64,000 nt of DNA from Holophagae bacterium (GTDB lineage Bacteria; Acidobacteriota; Holophagae; Acanthopleuribacterales; Acanthopleuribacteraceae): assembly GCA_029263455.1 (NCBI GenBank), contig JAJCXM010000008.1:558001-622000 (forward strand), written 5' to 3'. Below are positions 1-8,867 of this stretch, one piece after another. The notes below the pieces were generated by a model that had not been told where the DNA came from, did no database searches, and worked only from the letters and a program-made list of their open reading frames with translations. Both the position numbers and the translations under genes were made by a program. Each line of letters opens with the position of its first letter. Position 1 is the first letter of the stretch.

Positions 1-983
1 TGGTTACCTTCGACGAGCACGCTGAAGCCAGGCCCATCGCCAAGTGTGCGAAACAATGTAGACGCAAATTCTTCCATGAATCCGAAAGGGGGGATGCTAC
101 GTTCAACAATGGCACGTTCACCATTGGCTCTAAATGCAGTCATCCTGACCAGCAAGAGACTGTCAGAAACGTTGTTTACAACAAGGATCGACTCGAACTG
201 AGCGTTATTGGAAATCCACGGCATGAGCAAATCTTTATAGGGAACATGGGTATCCAAACCCACGGCGCTGCCAATGGCTGGCTCTGCTTGTTGATTGAAA
301 ACAAACGCTGAACCCACCAAGGGTTCGTTGGACTCCGCTGTCATCATCACATTTTCGGCGTTTTCAAGTAGATTGTTTGCGACGGCGGCGAAGGGGCGGA
401 AGGGAAGCGTTTGCGTCAGCGTCTTACTGGTAATTTCTACACCGGCATGATTGTAAAACCTCAAGAGAATGTCGGCTGCTTGGTTACCGATGTTTACGAT
501 CACCGGTGCAGATGTCAAACCTTCGGTTGTTGGTAGATATGAAAACAATAATTTCCTGCCGCTATACCTTTTGTTTCGAGTCATATCGTCAGGTTTAAGC
601 TTGATGGCCGTCCCTTGTGACGGTGACCGCCCACTGGCAGCTTCCAAATTGTTGGTTACCCATCCACCCGTGAGCGTGGAGCTAAGCGACTTGGCTACGA
701 TGCAAAAGCCAGAACCGTCACCCAAGTCTGGGAACATCTCGCCAGCCTCTTCTTCAAAGAGTGCAAAAGCTGGTACTTGTCGCACTACCTTACTTGAGGT
801 GTGTGGCAGCGGAGATCCAGTTGCTCGAAAGGCTTGAAACTCGACCTCGGCTGCTTCAACGCCAAAATTATTAATGGTGACAATCGACTCGAATTGCGTG
901 TTTTTAGACACCCAGGGAAATACAAGCGTTGTCTCTTGAATCCAAATACAGGGCGCTAACAACGCCAACAGGGCTGTGCACAA
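1..983 (-). CDS. Repeat-containing exported protein (partial, 3' end beyond left edge)
   Basis: No stop occurs before the left edge, so only about the first 327 residues are seen. An in-frame TAA lies at 1002-1004 and the first usable start is TTG at 983, with GGAGG (992-996) 8 nt upstream. The N-terminus is hydrophobic, like a signal peptide or lipid anchor (MCTALLALLAPC, Cys12). Two copies of a module are visible: a block beginning FPWVSKNTQFESI at residue 22 returns as MPWISNNAQFESI near residue 254, a period of about 232 residues, each followed by an AFRA(T/N)G strand and a later LGDG(S/P)GF turn. Such beta-rich tandem modules suggest a cell-surface or secreted protein; I recognise no family. 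It is the last visible gene of a minus-strand series with the SRPBCC and PQQ genes upstream. Confidence 0.75.
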   Translation of the reverse strand, partial: MCTALLALLAPCIWIQETTLVFPWVSKNTQFESIVTINNFGVEAAEVEFQAFRATGSPLPHTSSKVVRQVPAFALFEEEAGEMFPDLGDGSGFCIVAKSLSSTLTGGWVTNNLEAASGRSPSQGTAIKLKPDDMTRNKRYSGRKLLFSYLPTTEGLTSAPVIVNIGNQAADILLRFYNHAGVEITSKTLTQTLPFRPFAAVANNLLENAENVMMTAESNEPLVGSAFVFNQQAEPAIGSAVGLDTHVPYKDLLMPWISNNAQFESILVVNNVSDSLLLVRMTAFRANGERAIVERSIPPFGFMEEFASTLFRTLGDGPGFSVLVEGN

Positions 984-1048
984 AGAACTGGCCTCCGGTT
1001 TTTAGGTTGAATCTTGGTTGGTTTTGGTAGAACGTATTTTTTGGCTTT

Positions 1049-1480
1049 TTAAACGGTGCTCTCAAAATGGTGTTTCATGTCGGCTAAGAGGGCAACATAA
1101 ATGGGATTGCATAACGCTCCAACATCACCAACACTGGACTGCCAAGCCGATGACCAGACGATAAAACAACTGTCATCGTTGGATACCGAGTGAACGCAAA
1201 CCTGACCAATATATCCCGAGACTTGATCCTTGGATACGGCACCGGGCCCGTCATCAATGGAATAGCGGAATGTTTGACTTATGTTGTCAATCGCCTGCAG
1301 GGTTTCGTGAAACGCACCATTGAGGATTCGTTGTGCACCGATTTCTGTGCCTTTCTTTTTGCCGACAACTTCACACGAAGAAACGACATTATTAGCCCAT
1401 GACGCATTGTGGAAGTCTTTGATTCCGTCCCAAACTCTTCTTGCAGGTGCCTGGATGACGATCGAGTGATAACAACTCAT
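1049..1480 (-). CDS. SRPBCC (START/Bet v1-like) family protein
   Basis: A 143-residue single-domain protein. The N-terminal pattern of a beta strand with Ser/Ile alternation, then an APARRVWDGIKDFHN helix and W29, is typical of polyketide-cyclase/MxaD-like SRPBCC proteins, which form a helix-grip cavity for hydrophobic ligands. The central YSIDDGPG and C-terminal helix (LLADMKHHFE) complete the fold. The ATG at 1480 has AAGGTG four bases upstream. It lies 24 nt downstream of the PQQ propeller gene and 65 nt upstream of the exported repeat protein, so the three are probably co-transcribed. The ligand is unknown and the family assignment rests on the N-terminal pattern and length. Confidence 0.7.
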   Translation of the reverse strand: MSCYHSIVIQAPARRVWDGIKDFHNASWANNVVSSCEVVGKKKGTEIGAQRILNGAFHETLQAIDNISQTFRYSIDDGPGAVSKDQVSGYIGQVCVHSVSNDDSCFIVWSSAWQSSVGDVGALCNPIYVALLADMKHHFESTV

Positions 1481-1504
1481 GATTCACCTTCTTTATCTCT
1501 ATTG

Positions 1505-2677
1505 CTACAGGTCGACTGCCGCCAAATGCGTCAGTGTTCTGACAAATAATTTGCGGTTAGCATAACTAGCATACGTCAATGAACCTTTTTCCACTACTTT
1601 GACATGTTGCTGCATGACATATCCTTTGTCATTCACTTTGCCTATCTGTACTTTGCCTGAAGCAAGCCAAAGGACGAGCTGGTCTCCCAACAATAACGTA
1701 GACCCTTTGCCTGTCCGCTCTTTCCAAAGACGTTCGCCTGTTGTTCGGTCGAGTGCTGTCAGGAAATCACCCTTATAACCAATTAACAAATCGTCTATGA
1801 CGACAGGAACGTCAAAACCCAATTCTAATAGTTCGTTTTGCCACAGCTCCTGCGCCCGATATTGTGCTTTCTCGCTCACGAGCTTGAAGGCCACGAAACC
1901 GCCGCCACGGTCGATTAGAAAGGTGTCTTCGGACAATGGCAACGTTTGAATTCCGTTGGCATTTTCATGGCGCCACAACAGCGATCCGTTTGTGGCATCA
2001 AATCCACTAATGTGGGTAGAGGATGGGACCATCAAATGTGTACGCCCCGCCAAATTCAGGAGCGATGGACTTTGGTAGTCCATGGCATCATTGCCAGCCG
2101 TCCACTTTATGGCGCCAGTGTTCTTTTCAAAAGCAGCGATACTCTTGCCATCAGGGTTGCCAACGACTACCACAAGAGAATCCCCTACGACGAGCGGCGA
2201 GCAACTAAATCCATGCAGCGGCTTTTTTCCGCCCAAATCGTTCGCTAAGTGATGTTGCCACTTTACAGCGCCACTCTTTGCCTCAACGGCAAGAAGTTCA
2301 CCGGCTGTACCCAAACAATAGAGCATCCCCCCGTACAATGCGGGTGTGCTGATCGGTCCGTCCTGGCTACCTCCGACGTGTATGTAGCGAGCGGCATAGT
2401 CTGTCTTCCATTGTCGGGTGCCTGAAGCAATATCGAAAGCGGCAATGACATCGCAGTCGCCATCAGAATACATGGTGTAAAGGTGCTCATTGCCGACCGC
2501 AATACCAGAGTAACCAGAGCCTAATTCAATCCGCCACGCGAGTGCCAACGAAGATTCGCTGGTTTCAAATGATGAAACGGAGCCTGTACGATTTGGCCCT
2601 AAGAATTGAGGCCAATTCTCCGAAGCGAGTGCACCGAGCGAAATCAAAAGAAGACTTACAAAGCCAAATCGTTTCAC
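1505..2677 (-). CDS. Exported PQQ-like beta-propeller protein
   Basis: The 390-residue product starts with GTG at 2677, with AAGGAG six bases upstream. A signal peptide (MKRFGFVSLLLISLGALAS) is followed by the WPQFLGPNRTGS opening that characterises the PQQ-repeat/BamB-like quinoprotein propellers common in Acidobacteria and Planctomycetes. Repeats of the form (I/V)AAFDxxSGxxxW (AAFDIASGTRQW, AVEAKSGAVKW, AAFEKNTGAIKW, GFDATNGSLLW, ALDRTTGERLW) recur about every 45 residues and make the blades. No dehydrogenase catalytic residues are apparent, so a scaffold or sensor role is likelier than an enzyme. It heads the minus-strand unit. Confidence 0.85.
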   Translation of the reverse strand: MKRFGFVSLLLISLGALASENWPQFLGPNRTGSVSSFETSESSLALAWRIELGSGYSGIAVGNEHLYTMYSDGDCDVIAAFDIASGTRQWKTDYAARYIHVGGSQDGPISTPALYGGMLYCLGTAGELLAVEAKSGAVKWQHHLANDLGGKKPLHGFSCSPLVVGDSLVVVVGNPDGKSIAAFEKNTGAIKWTAGNDAMDYQSPSLLNLAGRTHLMVPSSTHISGFDATNGSLLWRHENANGIQTLPLSEDTFLIDRGGGFVAFKLVSEKAQYRAQELWQNELLELGFDVPVVIDDLLIGYKGDFLTALDRTTGERLWKERTGKGSTLLLGDQLVLWLASGKVQIGKVNDKGYVMQQHVKVVEKGSLTYASYANRKLFVRTLTHLAAVDL

Positions 2678-2885
2678 CTTGAACTCCTTGCTGTTCGTGA
2701 ATCGAATATGGCATGTCTGATCTTAACTTGAAAGGTAATTCATGTGGCTAGTCAGCGTTCTCCCAACCTATGCGGCAACAGAAACAAGGTGCAACTCGAA
2801 TCGACTAATCAAATAGCGTGACTTAGATTTGTCCAGTTTGGACTATGATCTTAGTCTGTAATAAGGGTGGGAGGCGTAGATCGAT

Positions 2886-3317
2886 TTGGCTGGATATTCT
2901 GGAACACCTCTAATCAAGAAGTTAGGCATTAAGAGCCAAATGCGGGTTCTAACAATCCAAGATCCGGGCATCTTGCTCGATTTGCTCGGACCGTTGCCGC
3001 TCGGATGTAGCACGACCGAAGACCCAGCACTTGGATTTGATGTGGCGGTCGTGTTCGGCACCCAACGCGAACAACTTCAGCAATCATTCTCACTAGCCGT
3101 CAGCCACTTGGCACCGACGTCTTGTATTTGGTGTGCTTGGCCAAAAAAGGCGAGCAAATTGCCGACTGATGTTAATTTTGGTGTCGTGCAACGCATGGGA
3201 CTTGACGTAGGTCTGGTGGATATTAAGAACTGCGCAGTTGATGAAGTGTGGTCTGGCCTGAAATTTGTCGTACGTAAAACGAATCGTGAGAATTGGAATC
3301 CAGGAGCCGTTTCTTGA
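2886..3317 (+). CDS. DUF3052 family protein
   Basis: A 143-residue product beginning MAGYSGTPLIKKLGIK, the hallmark opening of DUF3052 proteins (small, function unknown, often near two-component or stress genes). The central DVAVVFGTQREQL and the SCIWCAWPKKASKLPTDVN segment with its WPK motif also match that family. The start codon is TTG at 2886, with GGGAGG 11 nt upstream. No better start fits, because the conserved GYSGTPL motif begins at residue 3. The stop overlaps the next gene by 25 nt, implying coupled translation with the membrane protein downstream. Confidence 0.85.
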   Translation: MAGYSGTPLIKKLGIKSQMRVLTIQDPGILLDLLGPLPLGCSTTEDPALGFDVAVVFGTQREQLQQSFSLAVSHLAPTSCIWCAWPKKASKLPTDVNFGVVQRMGLDVGLVDIKNCAVDEVWSGLKFVVRKTNRENWNPGAVS

Positions 3318-3835
3318 AGCCGCAAAAATGGGCCAGTCAGAGTTTAGGTGGTGTCACTATACCTATGGCGTTGATTATGACGTGGATGCCAATAGGTGTC
3401 GCTTCGAACATGACACACCTTGAAATAGATAAATGTTTCTGGTGTTTGCCAGTCGTCTTTGTACTCATTTCAATCTGGCTGATCGGTGCTTTAGGCGGAA
3501 AGATTGATATTCATGCCGTTCGAATGCGTGATTTGGTCACTCTTTCATTGATCCTGTCAATCGCGACAGGGCTGGGATGGTTTTCGCCGATTGGCATTTG
3601 GCAAGTCATCTTTGCGGTGGGCGCTTCAGCTTTGTGTGTGGCATTGGCTGGTTATTGGTTTGGAAGTTGGTCGTTGCTGGCACTTGCTGTCGCTCTATTT
3701 GTTTTGAGTGGCGTTGCTAAAGTGGGTTTTTGGCCGCCCAGATCGGTGGTCCCATGGCTTGTTTTGATTTCGTTCGTCGCCCTTTTTGTCGTTTGGCTGG
3801 AATCAAGTCGTCGCCCTAAGCGACAAGACCTCTGA
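3293..3835 (+). CDS. Small multi-pass membrane protein of unknown function
   Basis: Up to 180 residues starting at TTG 3293. An alternative ATG at 3365 (MALIMTWMPIG) would give 156 residues and avoid the overlap with the DUF3052 gene; neither has a strong Shine-Dalgarno site. The sequence is dominated by about five hydrophobic segments (near residues 43-60, 70-85, 96-120, 124-138, 148-166) and ends in a basic tail, SSRRPKRQDL, likely cytoplasmic. No family motif was recognised. Its position directly behind the DUF3052 gene suggests one transcript. Confidence 0.6.
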   Translation: MESRSRFLKPQKWASQSLGGVTIPMALIMTWMPIGVASNMTHLEIDKCFWCLPVVFVLISIWLIGALGGKIDIHAVRMRDLVTLSLILSIATGLGWFSPIGIWQVIFAVGASALCVALAGYWFGSWSLLALAVALFVLSGVAKVGFWPPRSVVPWLVLISFVALFVVWLESSRRPKRQDL

Positions 3836-4031
3836 AGTTTATGGTCGAACGAGAGATGCTTGTTACGAACTAAGAGATCCGATCTGCACGTGCCACACAA
3901 ATGAATGGAAATTCTCTGAGTCACGACGATCTGGCAGCTAGTCTATTTCTAACTATTGAAAAATGCTGGGCCAGTTCAGGCCAATTACATGTGAGCATGT
4001 TAAGGTGTCCGATTGACCCTCGAAGTGTGTG

Positions 4032-4037
4032 TATAAT
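4032..4037 (+). promoter_or_regulatory. Probable -10 hexamer upstream of the S9 peptidase
   Basis: A perfect TATAAT lies 35 nt before the GTG start of the peptidase, with an AGGAGG ribosome site in between. The only -35-like sequence, TTGACC at 4013-4018, is spaced by just 13 nt, so the -35 is uncertain. The rest of the 237-bp gap between 3836 and 4072 holds nothing else I can support. Confidence 0.45.
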
Positions 4038-4072
4038 TCTTGAGTTTCGCGAACCGTATCAGGAGGTAGCTT

Positions 4073-6046
4073 GTGTTTCGAATTATCTGTGTGAGTCTAT
4101 TTGTCAGTCTTGTTTGGGGTGCTGAACCGCGTGCGATGACCTTTGAAGATATGTTCACCATGAATAGGATCTCTCAAGTTGCGCTCTCGCCCGTAAGCCA
4201 CAAGGTACTTTTTCGTGTGCAAAAAGCTGATATTGAAGCGAATAAACTAAATAGCCAAGTCTACCTATTGGACTTGGAAAGCAGAAAAATGAAATCCATG
4301 ACACCTATTGGAGAATCACATAGTTCACCGGTCTGGCGTCCCGATGGCCAAGGTTATGTTTATAGTTCGGCAGGCCTTTTCTACATCAATGAATTGGATG
4401 GTAGCCCCCCGTATTTAGTGTGCCAAACGAGAGGTGGCGGCCCCGTTTTTTCACCTGACGGCAAGAAACTCTTATTTACGGCTTCAGTTACGGTGGCCGA
4501 CTATGGTGATCACAGTGGAAAATTAATTGAGTCGCTGATGTTTCGACATTGGAACGAATGGACTGATCACGAACGGACACACTTGTTTCTGGTTGATGCG
4601 GCTCCTAATTCTGTAGCAAAGGACATCACGCCACACGCTAGTTGGGTGCCACCTATTTCCTTGGGCACCAACCACGACTATTCATTTTCGCCTGACGGCA
4701 AAGAAGTGGTTTATGTCACCAATGCAGAAGAGATGGTGGCCGCTAGTACAAACAACGACCTTTTTGTGGTCGATCTGCAATCCGGGGAGCATCGTCAGAT
4801 AACGACAAGTAAAGGTGGCGATGCGGGACCTGTTTATTCACCTGATGGGCGCTATATCGCCTTTGAATCCATGGAACGCGCCGGGTTTGAAGCCGACCAA
4901 TCGGTCATCTCACTTTATGACCGCCAATCTAAACAAGTGACCAAACTCAGTACAAGTTTCGATTATTCGTGCCATAACTTAACCTGGTCACCAAATAGTA
5001 AGAACCTATACTTCACCGCACAAGTTAAAGGAGCTAGGTCGATTTATCAAATCGATTTGGCCGGTAAAAGTAAACGGCTGACGGAGGTTTTTGGGGACGG
5101 CGCACCTTCTGTTAGCAAAGACGGTAAGTCGCTGGTATTCACGCGAGAAGCGACCCACATGCCTGCTGAATTGATGTGGATGAACCTCAAAACGCTTAAA
5201 ACAGAGCAGGTGACGAGCATTAATGCAGCCTTATTAGCAGAGCTGGATATGCAACCTTGGGAAGAGTTCTGGTTTGATTCTCCGAACGGAGACAAAGTGC
5301 AGGGATTCGTGGTTAAACCACCCGGATTTGATGAGCAGCAACGTTATCCGCTGATCTATCTGATTCACGGTGGGCCTCAGGGTATGTGGAGTAATATTTT
5401 TCACTATCGATGGAATGCTCAAATGTTTGCCGCACCTGGCTATGTTGCCGTGATGGTTAACCCCCACGGATCAAAAGGCTACGGTCAACCGTTCTGTGAT
5501 GCCGTTACGACGGATTGGGGTGGCCTGCCTTACGAAGACCTGATGAAGGGTTTTGATGTGGCGCTCCAACGTTTCCCCTATATTGATCCTGACCGAGCCG
5601 GCGCTGCTGGCGCTTCTTATGGTGGTTATATGGTCGATTGGATTGCCGTCCATGATAACCCTTTCAAAGCTCTGGTATCTCATAATGGCGTGTACAACTT
5701 GCCGTCCATGTACGGAGCCACCGAAGAGTTATGGTTTCCAGAGTGGGAGTTTGGCGGAACCTATTACGAGAATCCTGAACTCTATGAGAAGTGGTCACCT
5801 CATCGCTACGCGAATAAACTCGATACGCCCATGCTCGTGATCCATAGTGAACTGGACTATCGTGTTCCTCTCAACCAAGGCATGGAACTCTTTACGGCTC
5901 TTCAACGTCAGGGCGTTCCGTCGCAGTGGCTATATTTTCCTGACGAGGACCACTTTGTCGCGGCGCCAAAAAACGCTCGCATGTGGTGGTCAACTGTAAA
6001 TAGTTGGTTTGAAAAGTATTTAGGGACCGGTTCGCAAACATTCTGA
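4073..6046 (+). CDS. S9 family (prolyl oligopeptidase-like) exported serine peptidase
   Basis: A 657-residue secreted peptidase. GTG at 4073 follows AGGAGG with ideal spacing, and a signal peptide (FRIICVSLFVSLVWGAEP) comes first. Residues of about 30-390 are a TolB/WD-like propeller with repeated SPDGK motifs (FSPDGKKLLF, FSPDGKEVVY, YSPDGRYIAF) that gates the active site. The C-terminal alpha/beta-hydrolase domain carries the nucleophile elbow GASYGGY with Ser515, the acid Asp595 in SELDYRVP and His627 in DEDHF. This order matches acylaminoacyl-peptidase/dipeptidyl-peptidase-like S9C enzymes that cleave short peptides in the periplasm. It appears monocistronic. Confidence 0.93.
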   Translation: MFRIICVSLFVSLVWGAEPRAMTFEDMFTMNRISQVALSPVSHKVLFRVQKADIEANKLNSQVYLLDLESRKMKSMTPIGESHSSPVWRPDGQGYVYSSAGLFYINELDGSPPYLVCQTRGGGPVFSPDGKKLLFTASVTVADYGDHSGKLIESLMFRHWNEWTDHERTHLFLVDAAPNSVAKDITPHASWVPPISLGTNHDYSFSPDGKEVVYVTNAEEMVAASTNNDLFVVDLQSGEHRQITTSKGGDAGPVYSPDGRYIAFESMERAGFEADQSVISLYDRQSKQVTKLSTSFDYSCHNLTWSPNSKNLYFTAQVKGARSIYQIDLAGKSKRLTEVFGDGAPSVSKDGKSLVFTREATHMPAELMWMNLKTLKTEQVTSINAALLAELDMQPWEEFWFDSPNGDKVQGFVVKPPGFDEQQRYPLIYLIHGGPQGMWSNIFHYRWNAQMFAAPGYVAVMVNPHGSKGYGQPFCDAVTTDWGGLPYEDLMKGFDVALQRFPYIDPDRAGAAGASYGGYMVDWIAVHDNPFKALVSHNGVYNLPSMYGATEELWFPEWEFGGTYYENPELYEKWSPHRYANKLDTPMLVIHSELDYRVPLNQGMELFTALQRQGVPSQWLYFPDEDHFVAAPKNARMWWSTVNSWFEKYLGTGSQTF

Positions 6047-6110
6047 CACTTAGATCATGTGTTTTTCTGACGACAGGGGATGGTCTACAAAGGGCATGCG
6101 CTAGAATAGA

Positions 6111-6132
6111 CGACGTGGCAAACGCCACGTCG
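6111..6132. other. Perfect 9-bp inverted repeat between peptidase and ppk1 genes
   Basis: CGACGTGGC and GCCACGTCG are separated by the 4-nt AAAC. It lies 65 nt after the peptidase stop and 28 nt before the ppk1 start. Only a weak T-rich tract (ATATTTTAG) follows, so it could be an imperfect terminator for the peptidase or, as a palindrome just after a TAGAAT -10-like hexamer (6102-6107), an operator for ppk1. Confidence 0.5.
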
Positions 6133-6159
6133 AATCGAATATTTTAGTTGGATTGACTC

Positions 6160-8337
6160 ATGATCAAAGCTGCTGTTGTAACCGGGGCCCCAGACATACT
6201 CCCAGAGGATTTTGCGGACCTAAATAATCCACGCCTATATTTGAATCGAGAATTGACCTGGCTCAATTTCAATCGCCGTGTCTTGCATGAAGCAGAAAAT
6301 GAAGAAACCCTCTTACTTGAACGTTTGAAGTTTGTTGCCATTGTTTGTTCAAATATGGACGAATTCTTTATGAAGAGGATGGGTGGTTTAAAGCAACAAG
6401 TGGGTGCTGGCGTCATGGAACTGTCGATTGACGGCCGTACGCCTTTGGAACAGATTAGGGAATGTCATAATGTGATTCGAGAGATTGATCATGTGAAGAG
6501 CGAACTTTACGAGCGACTGATTGAGGGGCTCGCGCAGTTTGGCATTCAAATGCTCAGTCCCAGTGAATTAACAGAAACTGAACTTCAAGATCTTCGCAGC
6601 TATTATTTCGACAATATATTCCCGCTGGTGACGCCCCAGGGCATTGATCCTGCCCACCCATTCCCGTTCATCAGCAACTTGTCACTAAACTTGTTGGTCG
6701 CCCTGAGACATCCGCGCAGCCAGGATGTGTCGCTGGCCCGCGTAAAAGTACCCGTGGGCCCCGATGTACCTCGTTTTTTGAAAGTAGGTGATACGTTCCG
6801 TTTTGTGAAGATCGAAGATGTAATGGCTCAGAATTTGGATTTACTATTTCCAAAGATGGAAGTTCTAAGCTGCGAGACCTTTCGTGTGACACGCAACGCG
6901 GTTACAGAGTTGGATGAGGATCAAGCTGACGACCTCTTATCCATGATTGAAACGGAGTTACGGTATCGTAAATTTGCTTCCGTGGTGCGCCTTCAAGTTG
7001 AACCCCACATGCTGCCAAATCATCGCGGTATGTTAGCGGCAGAGTTGGGTTTAGATGAAAACCTTGACGTGTTTGAAGTCGAAGGGATGATAGGGAAATC
7101 AGGTCTAATGGAGATCTGGGGCTTGGATATTCCGGAGCTAAAAGACCCACCACACCATCCCATCGACCATCCGAGAACGCAATACACGACAAATATCTTC
7201 CACAATATCCGCCGTAACGGCGATATTCTGCTGGTTCACCCTTATGAGTCCTTTTCTACATCCGTAGAGAAATTCCTCGAGCAGGCTTCTGAAGATCCAA
7301 AGGTTCGCGCCATCAAGATGACGCTATACCGAACGGCAAAGCGTTCCAAGGTTATTTCGAACCTCATCAATGCTGCGCGCAACGGTAAGCAGGTTGCGGT
7401 GGTCGTTGAACTTAAAGCACGTTTTGATGAAGCCGCCAATATTCGTTGGGCGTCCCAGCTTGAAGAGGCCGGTATCCATGTCACCTACGGGGTTGTGGGA
7501 CTAAAGACCCACACTAAAGTGGTACTGGTTGTACGCCGGGACTACGACGGCATTCGCCGTTACGCACATATTGGTACCGGAAACTACAATTCGGTCACGG
7601 CACGAATTTACACGGATTTCGGCATGCTGACCTGTGATGATGCTATTGGCGAAGATCTTACCGAGCTATTTAACTACCTAACCACCGGCTACACTCCGAG
7701 TCGCAATTACAAACGTGTCGTTGTAGCGCCTGGCGACATGAAATCTCACCTTATTAACCTGATTCAGCGTGAAATTAAGATGCACACGCCCGAACAGCCA
7801 GGATTGATAAGGATCAAGATGAATGCTCTGGAAGATCCTGATATTACTCGGCATCTGTATCGCGCGGGTCAGGCTGGTGTTAGAGTCGACCTCATTGTGC
7901 GAGACACCTGTCGCTTAAGACCAAGCATTAAGGGGCTTTCGGAGTCGATTCGCGTTATCAGTATCATCGGCAGATTCTTGGAGCATTCGCGCGTTATTCA
8001 TTTTCAGTTAGGCGGCGAGAATCTCTATTTCATCGGCTCGGCGGACTGCATGAAACGCAATTTGGAGAGTCGTGTTGAGGTGTTTACGCCGATTGCCGAC
8101 CTACGCCTGAAGAAAGAACTAGATAGAATCCTGACTTGGCAACTCCAGGCGGAGGTTGGTGTCTGGGAGATGCAGTCGGATGGTAGTTACCTAAAGAGAG
8201 AGCCGTCATCGGATCAAGCTGTTCACAGTCAAAAAACGATGATTGAAGTCGCACGTAAACGCGCGCTAGCCGTTACGCGACCCAAGCGATTGAAATCAAA
8301 AGGAAAAACACGCCGGGCTTTTTGGTCGGCTTACTAA
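6160..8337 (+). CDS. ppk: Polyphosphate kinase 1
   Basis: The 725-residue enzyme reversibly transfers the terminal phosphate of ATP to inorganic polyphosphate. The N-terminal domain opens with LYLNRELTWLNFNRRVLHEA; later come HPYESF, the IKMTLYRT strand and KTHTKVVLVV. His451 corresponds to the autophosphorylated histidine (E. coli H435), and His609 in LEHSRVIHF to the second essential one (H592). HIGTGNYN and GSADCMKRNLESRVE are also conserved. The length fits the family (about 690-730), with a slightly extended basic C-terminus. It is followed after only 10 nt by sixA, so polyphosphate metabolism is paired with a phosphohistidine phosphatase. Confidence 0.97.
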   Translation: MIKAAVVTGAPDILPEDFADLNNPRLYLNRELTWLNFNRRVLHEAENEETLLLERLKFVAIVCSNMDEFFMKRMGGLKQQVGAGVMELSIDGRTPLEQIRECHNVIREIDHVKSELYERLIEGLAQFGIQMLSPSELTETELQDLRSYYFDNIFPLVTPQGIDPAHPFPFISNLSLNLLVALRHPRSQDVSLARVKVPVGPDVPRFLKVGDTFRFVKIEDVMAQNLDLLFPKMEVLSCETFRVTRNAVTELDEDQADDLLSMIETELRYRKFASVVRLQVEPHMLPNHRGMLAAELGLDENLDVFEVEGMIGKSGLMEIWGLDIPELKDPPHHPIDHPRTQYTTNIFHNIRRNGDILLVHPYESFSTSVEKFLEQASEDPKVRAIKMTLYRTAKRSKVISNLINAARNGKQVAVVVELKARFDEAANIRWASQLEEAGIHVTYGVVGLKTHTKVVLVVRRDYDGIRRYAHIGTGNYNSVTARIYTDFGMLTCDDAIGEDLTELFNYLTTGYTPSRNYKRVVVAPGDMKSHLINLIQREIKMHTPEQPGLIRIKMNALEDPDITRHLYRAGQAGVRVDLIVRDTCRLRPSIKGLSESIRVISIIGRFLEHSRVIHFQLGGENLYFIGSADCMKRNLESRVEVFTPIADLRLKKELDRILTWQLQAEVGVWEMQSDGSYLKREPSSDQAVHSQKTMIEVARKRALAVTRPKRLKSKGKTRRAFWSAY

Positions 8338-8347
8338 ATACTTTTTG

Positions 8348-8863
8348 ATGGCTAGAACCTACACTTTGTTGCTGACTCGACACGCGAAGTCATCGTGGTC
8401 GCATGTGGATTTGCCAGATTTTGAAAGACCTCTCAACGATCGGGGTCGGCGCGCCGCAAAACGTATGGGCACCCATCTTCGCACAAAAAACTTAGCGCCA
8501 GATTTGGTAGTGTCATCACCATCGGTACGCACACGTGAGACGCTGGCGTTGTTTGAATCCGGTATGGCTGCGGAACTCAAGGTCGAGTTTGACGACCGTC
8601 TCTACTTCGGCACGTTTGAAGATCTTAAGATAGTTGTCGAATCGGCTCTAAAAAGGAACTGCTCAAACGTCTTAATACTGGGACACAACCCCGGCCTGGA
8701 GTGGCTGCTGAGAAGCATCTGCCCTGATTCGATAGCCGAATTGAATTACAAGAAATTACTACCAACTTGTTCAGTCGCTCAAATTCAGTTTTCAGGTCAG
8801 TTGGGCAGTTCCGTATTTGGATCGGGAGACTTAATAGCAATTCATCGTGCAAAACTTATTTAA
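8348..8863 (+). CDS. sixA: SixA-type phosphohistidine phosphatase
   Basis: A histidine-phosphatase-superfamily protein of about 171 residues. The catalytic RHAKSSW motif at the N-terminus replaces the RHG of phosphoglycerate mutases, as in SixA. DFERPLNDRGRRAAKRMG, SSPSVRTRETL and GHNPGLEWLL (second catalytic His) follow in family order. SixA removes phosphate from histidine phosphotransfer proteins. ATG at 8348 is preferred over the TTG one codon upstream. Lying 10 nt behind ppk1, it is probably co-transcribed with it. The stop is convergent with pssA, 5 nt away. Confidence 0.92.
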   Translation: MARTYTLLLTRHAKSSWSHVDLPDFERPLNDRGRRAAKRMGTHLRTKNLAPDLVVSSPSVRTRETLALFESGMAAELKVEFDDRLYFGTFEDLKIVVESALKRNCSNVLILGHNPGLEWLLRSICPDSIAELNYKKLLPTCSVAQIQFSGQLGSSVFGSGDLIAIHRAKLI

Positions 8864-8867
8864 AAGA

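Noticed and set aside
469-837. Plus-strand open frame of 122 codons
   Set aside because: It lies fully antisense to the repeat-containing exported protein, whose motifs repeat and which has a strong ribosome site.
3901-4125. Plus-strand open frame of 74 codons ahead of the S9 peptidase
   Set aside because: No ribosome site or recognisable protein character; it contains the peptidase promoter and overlaps its start in another frame.
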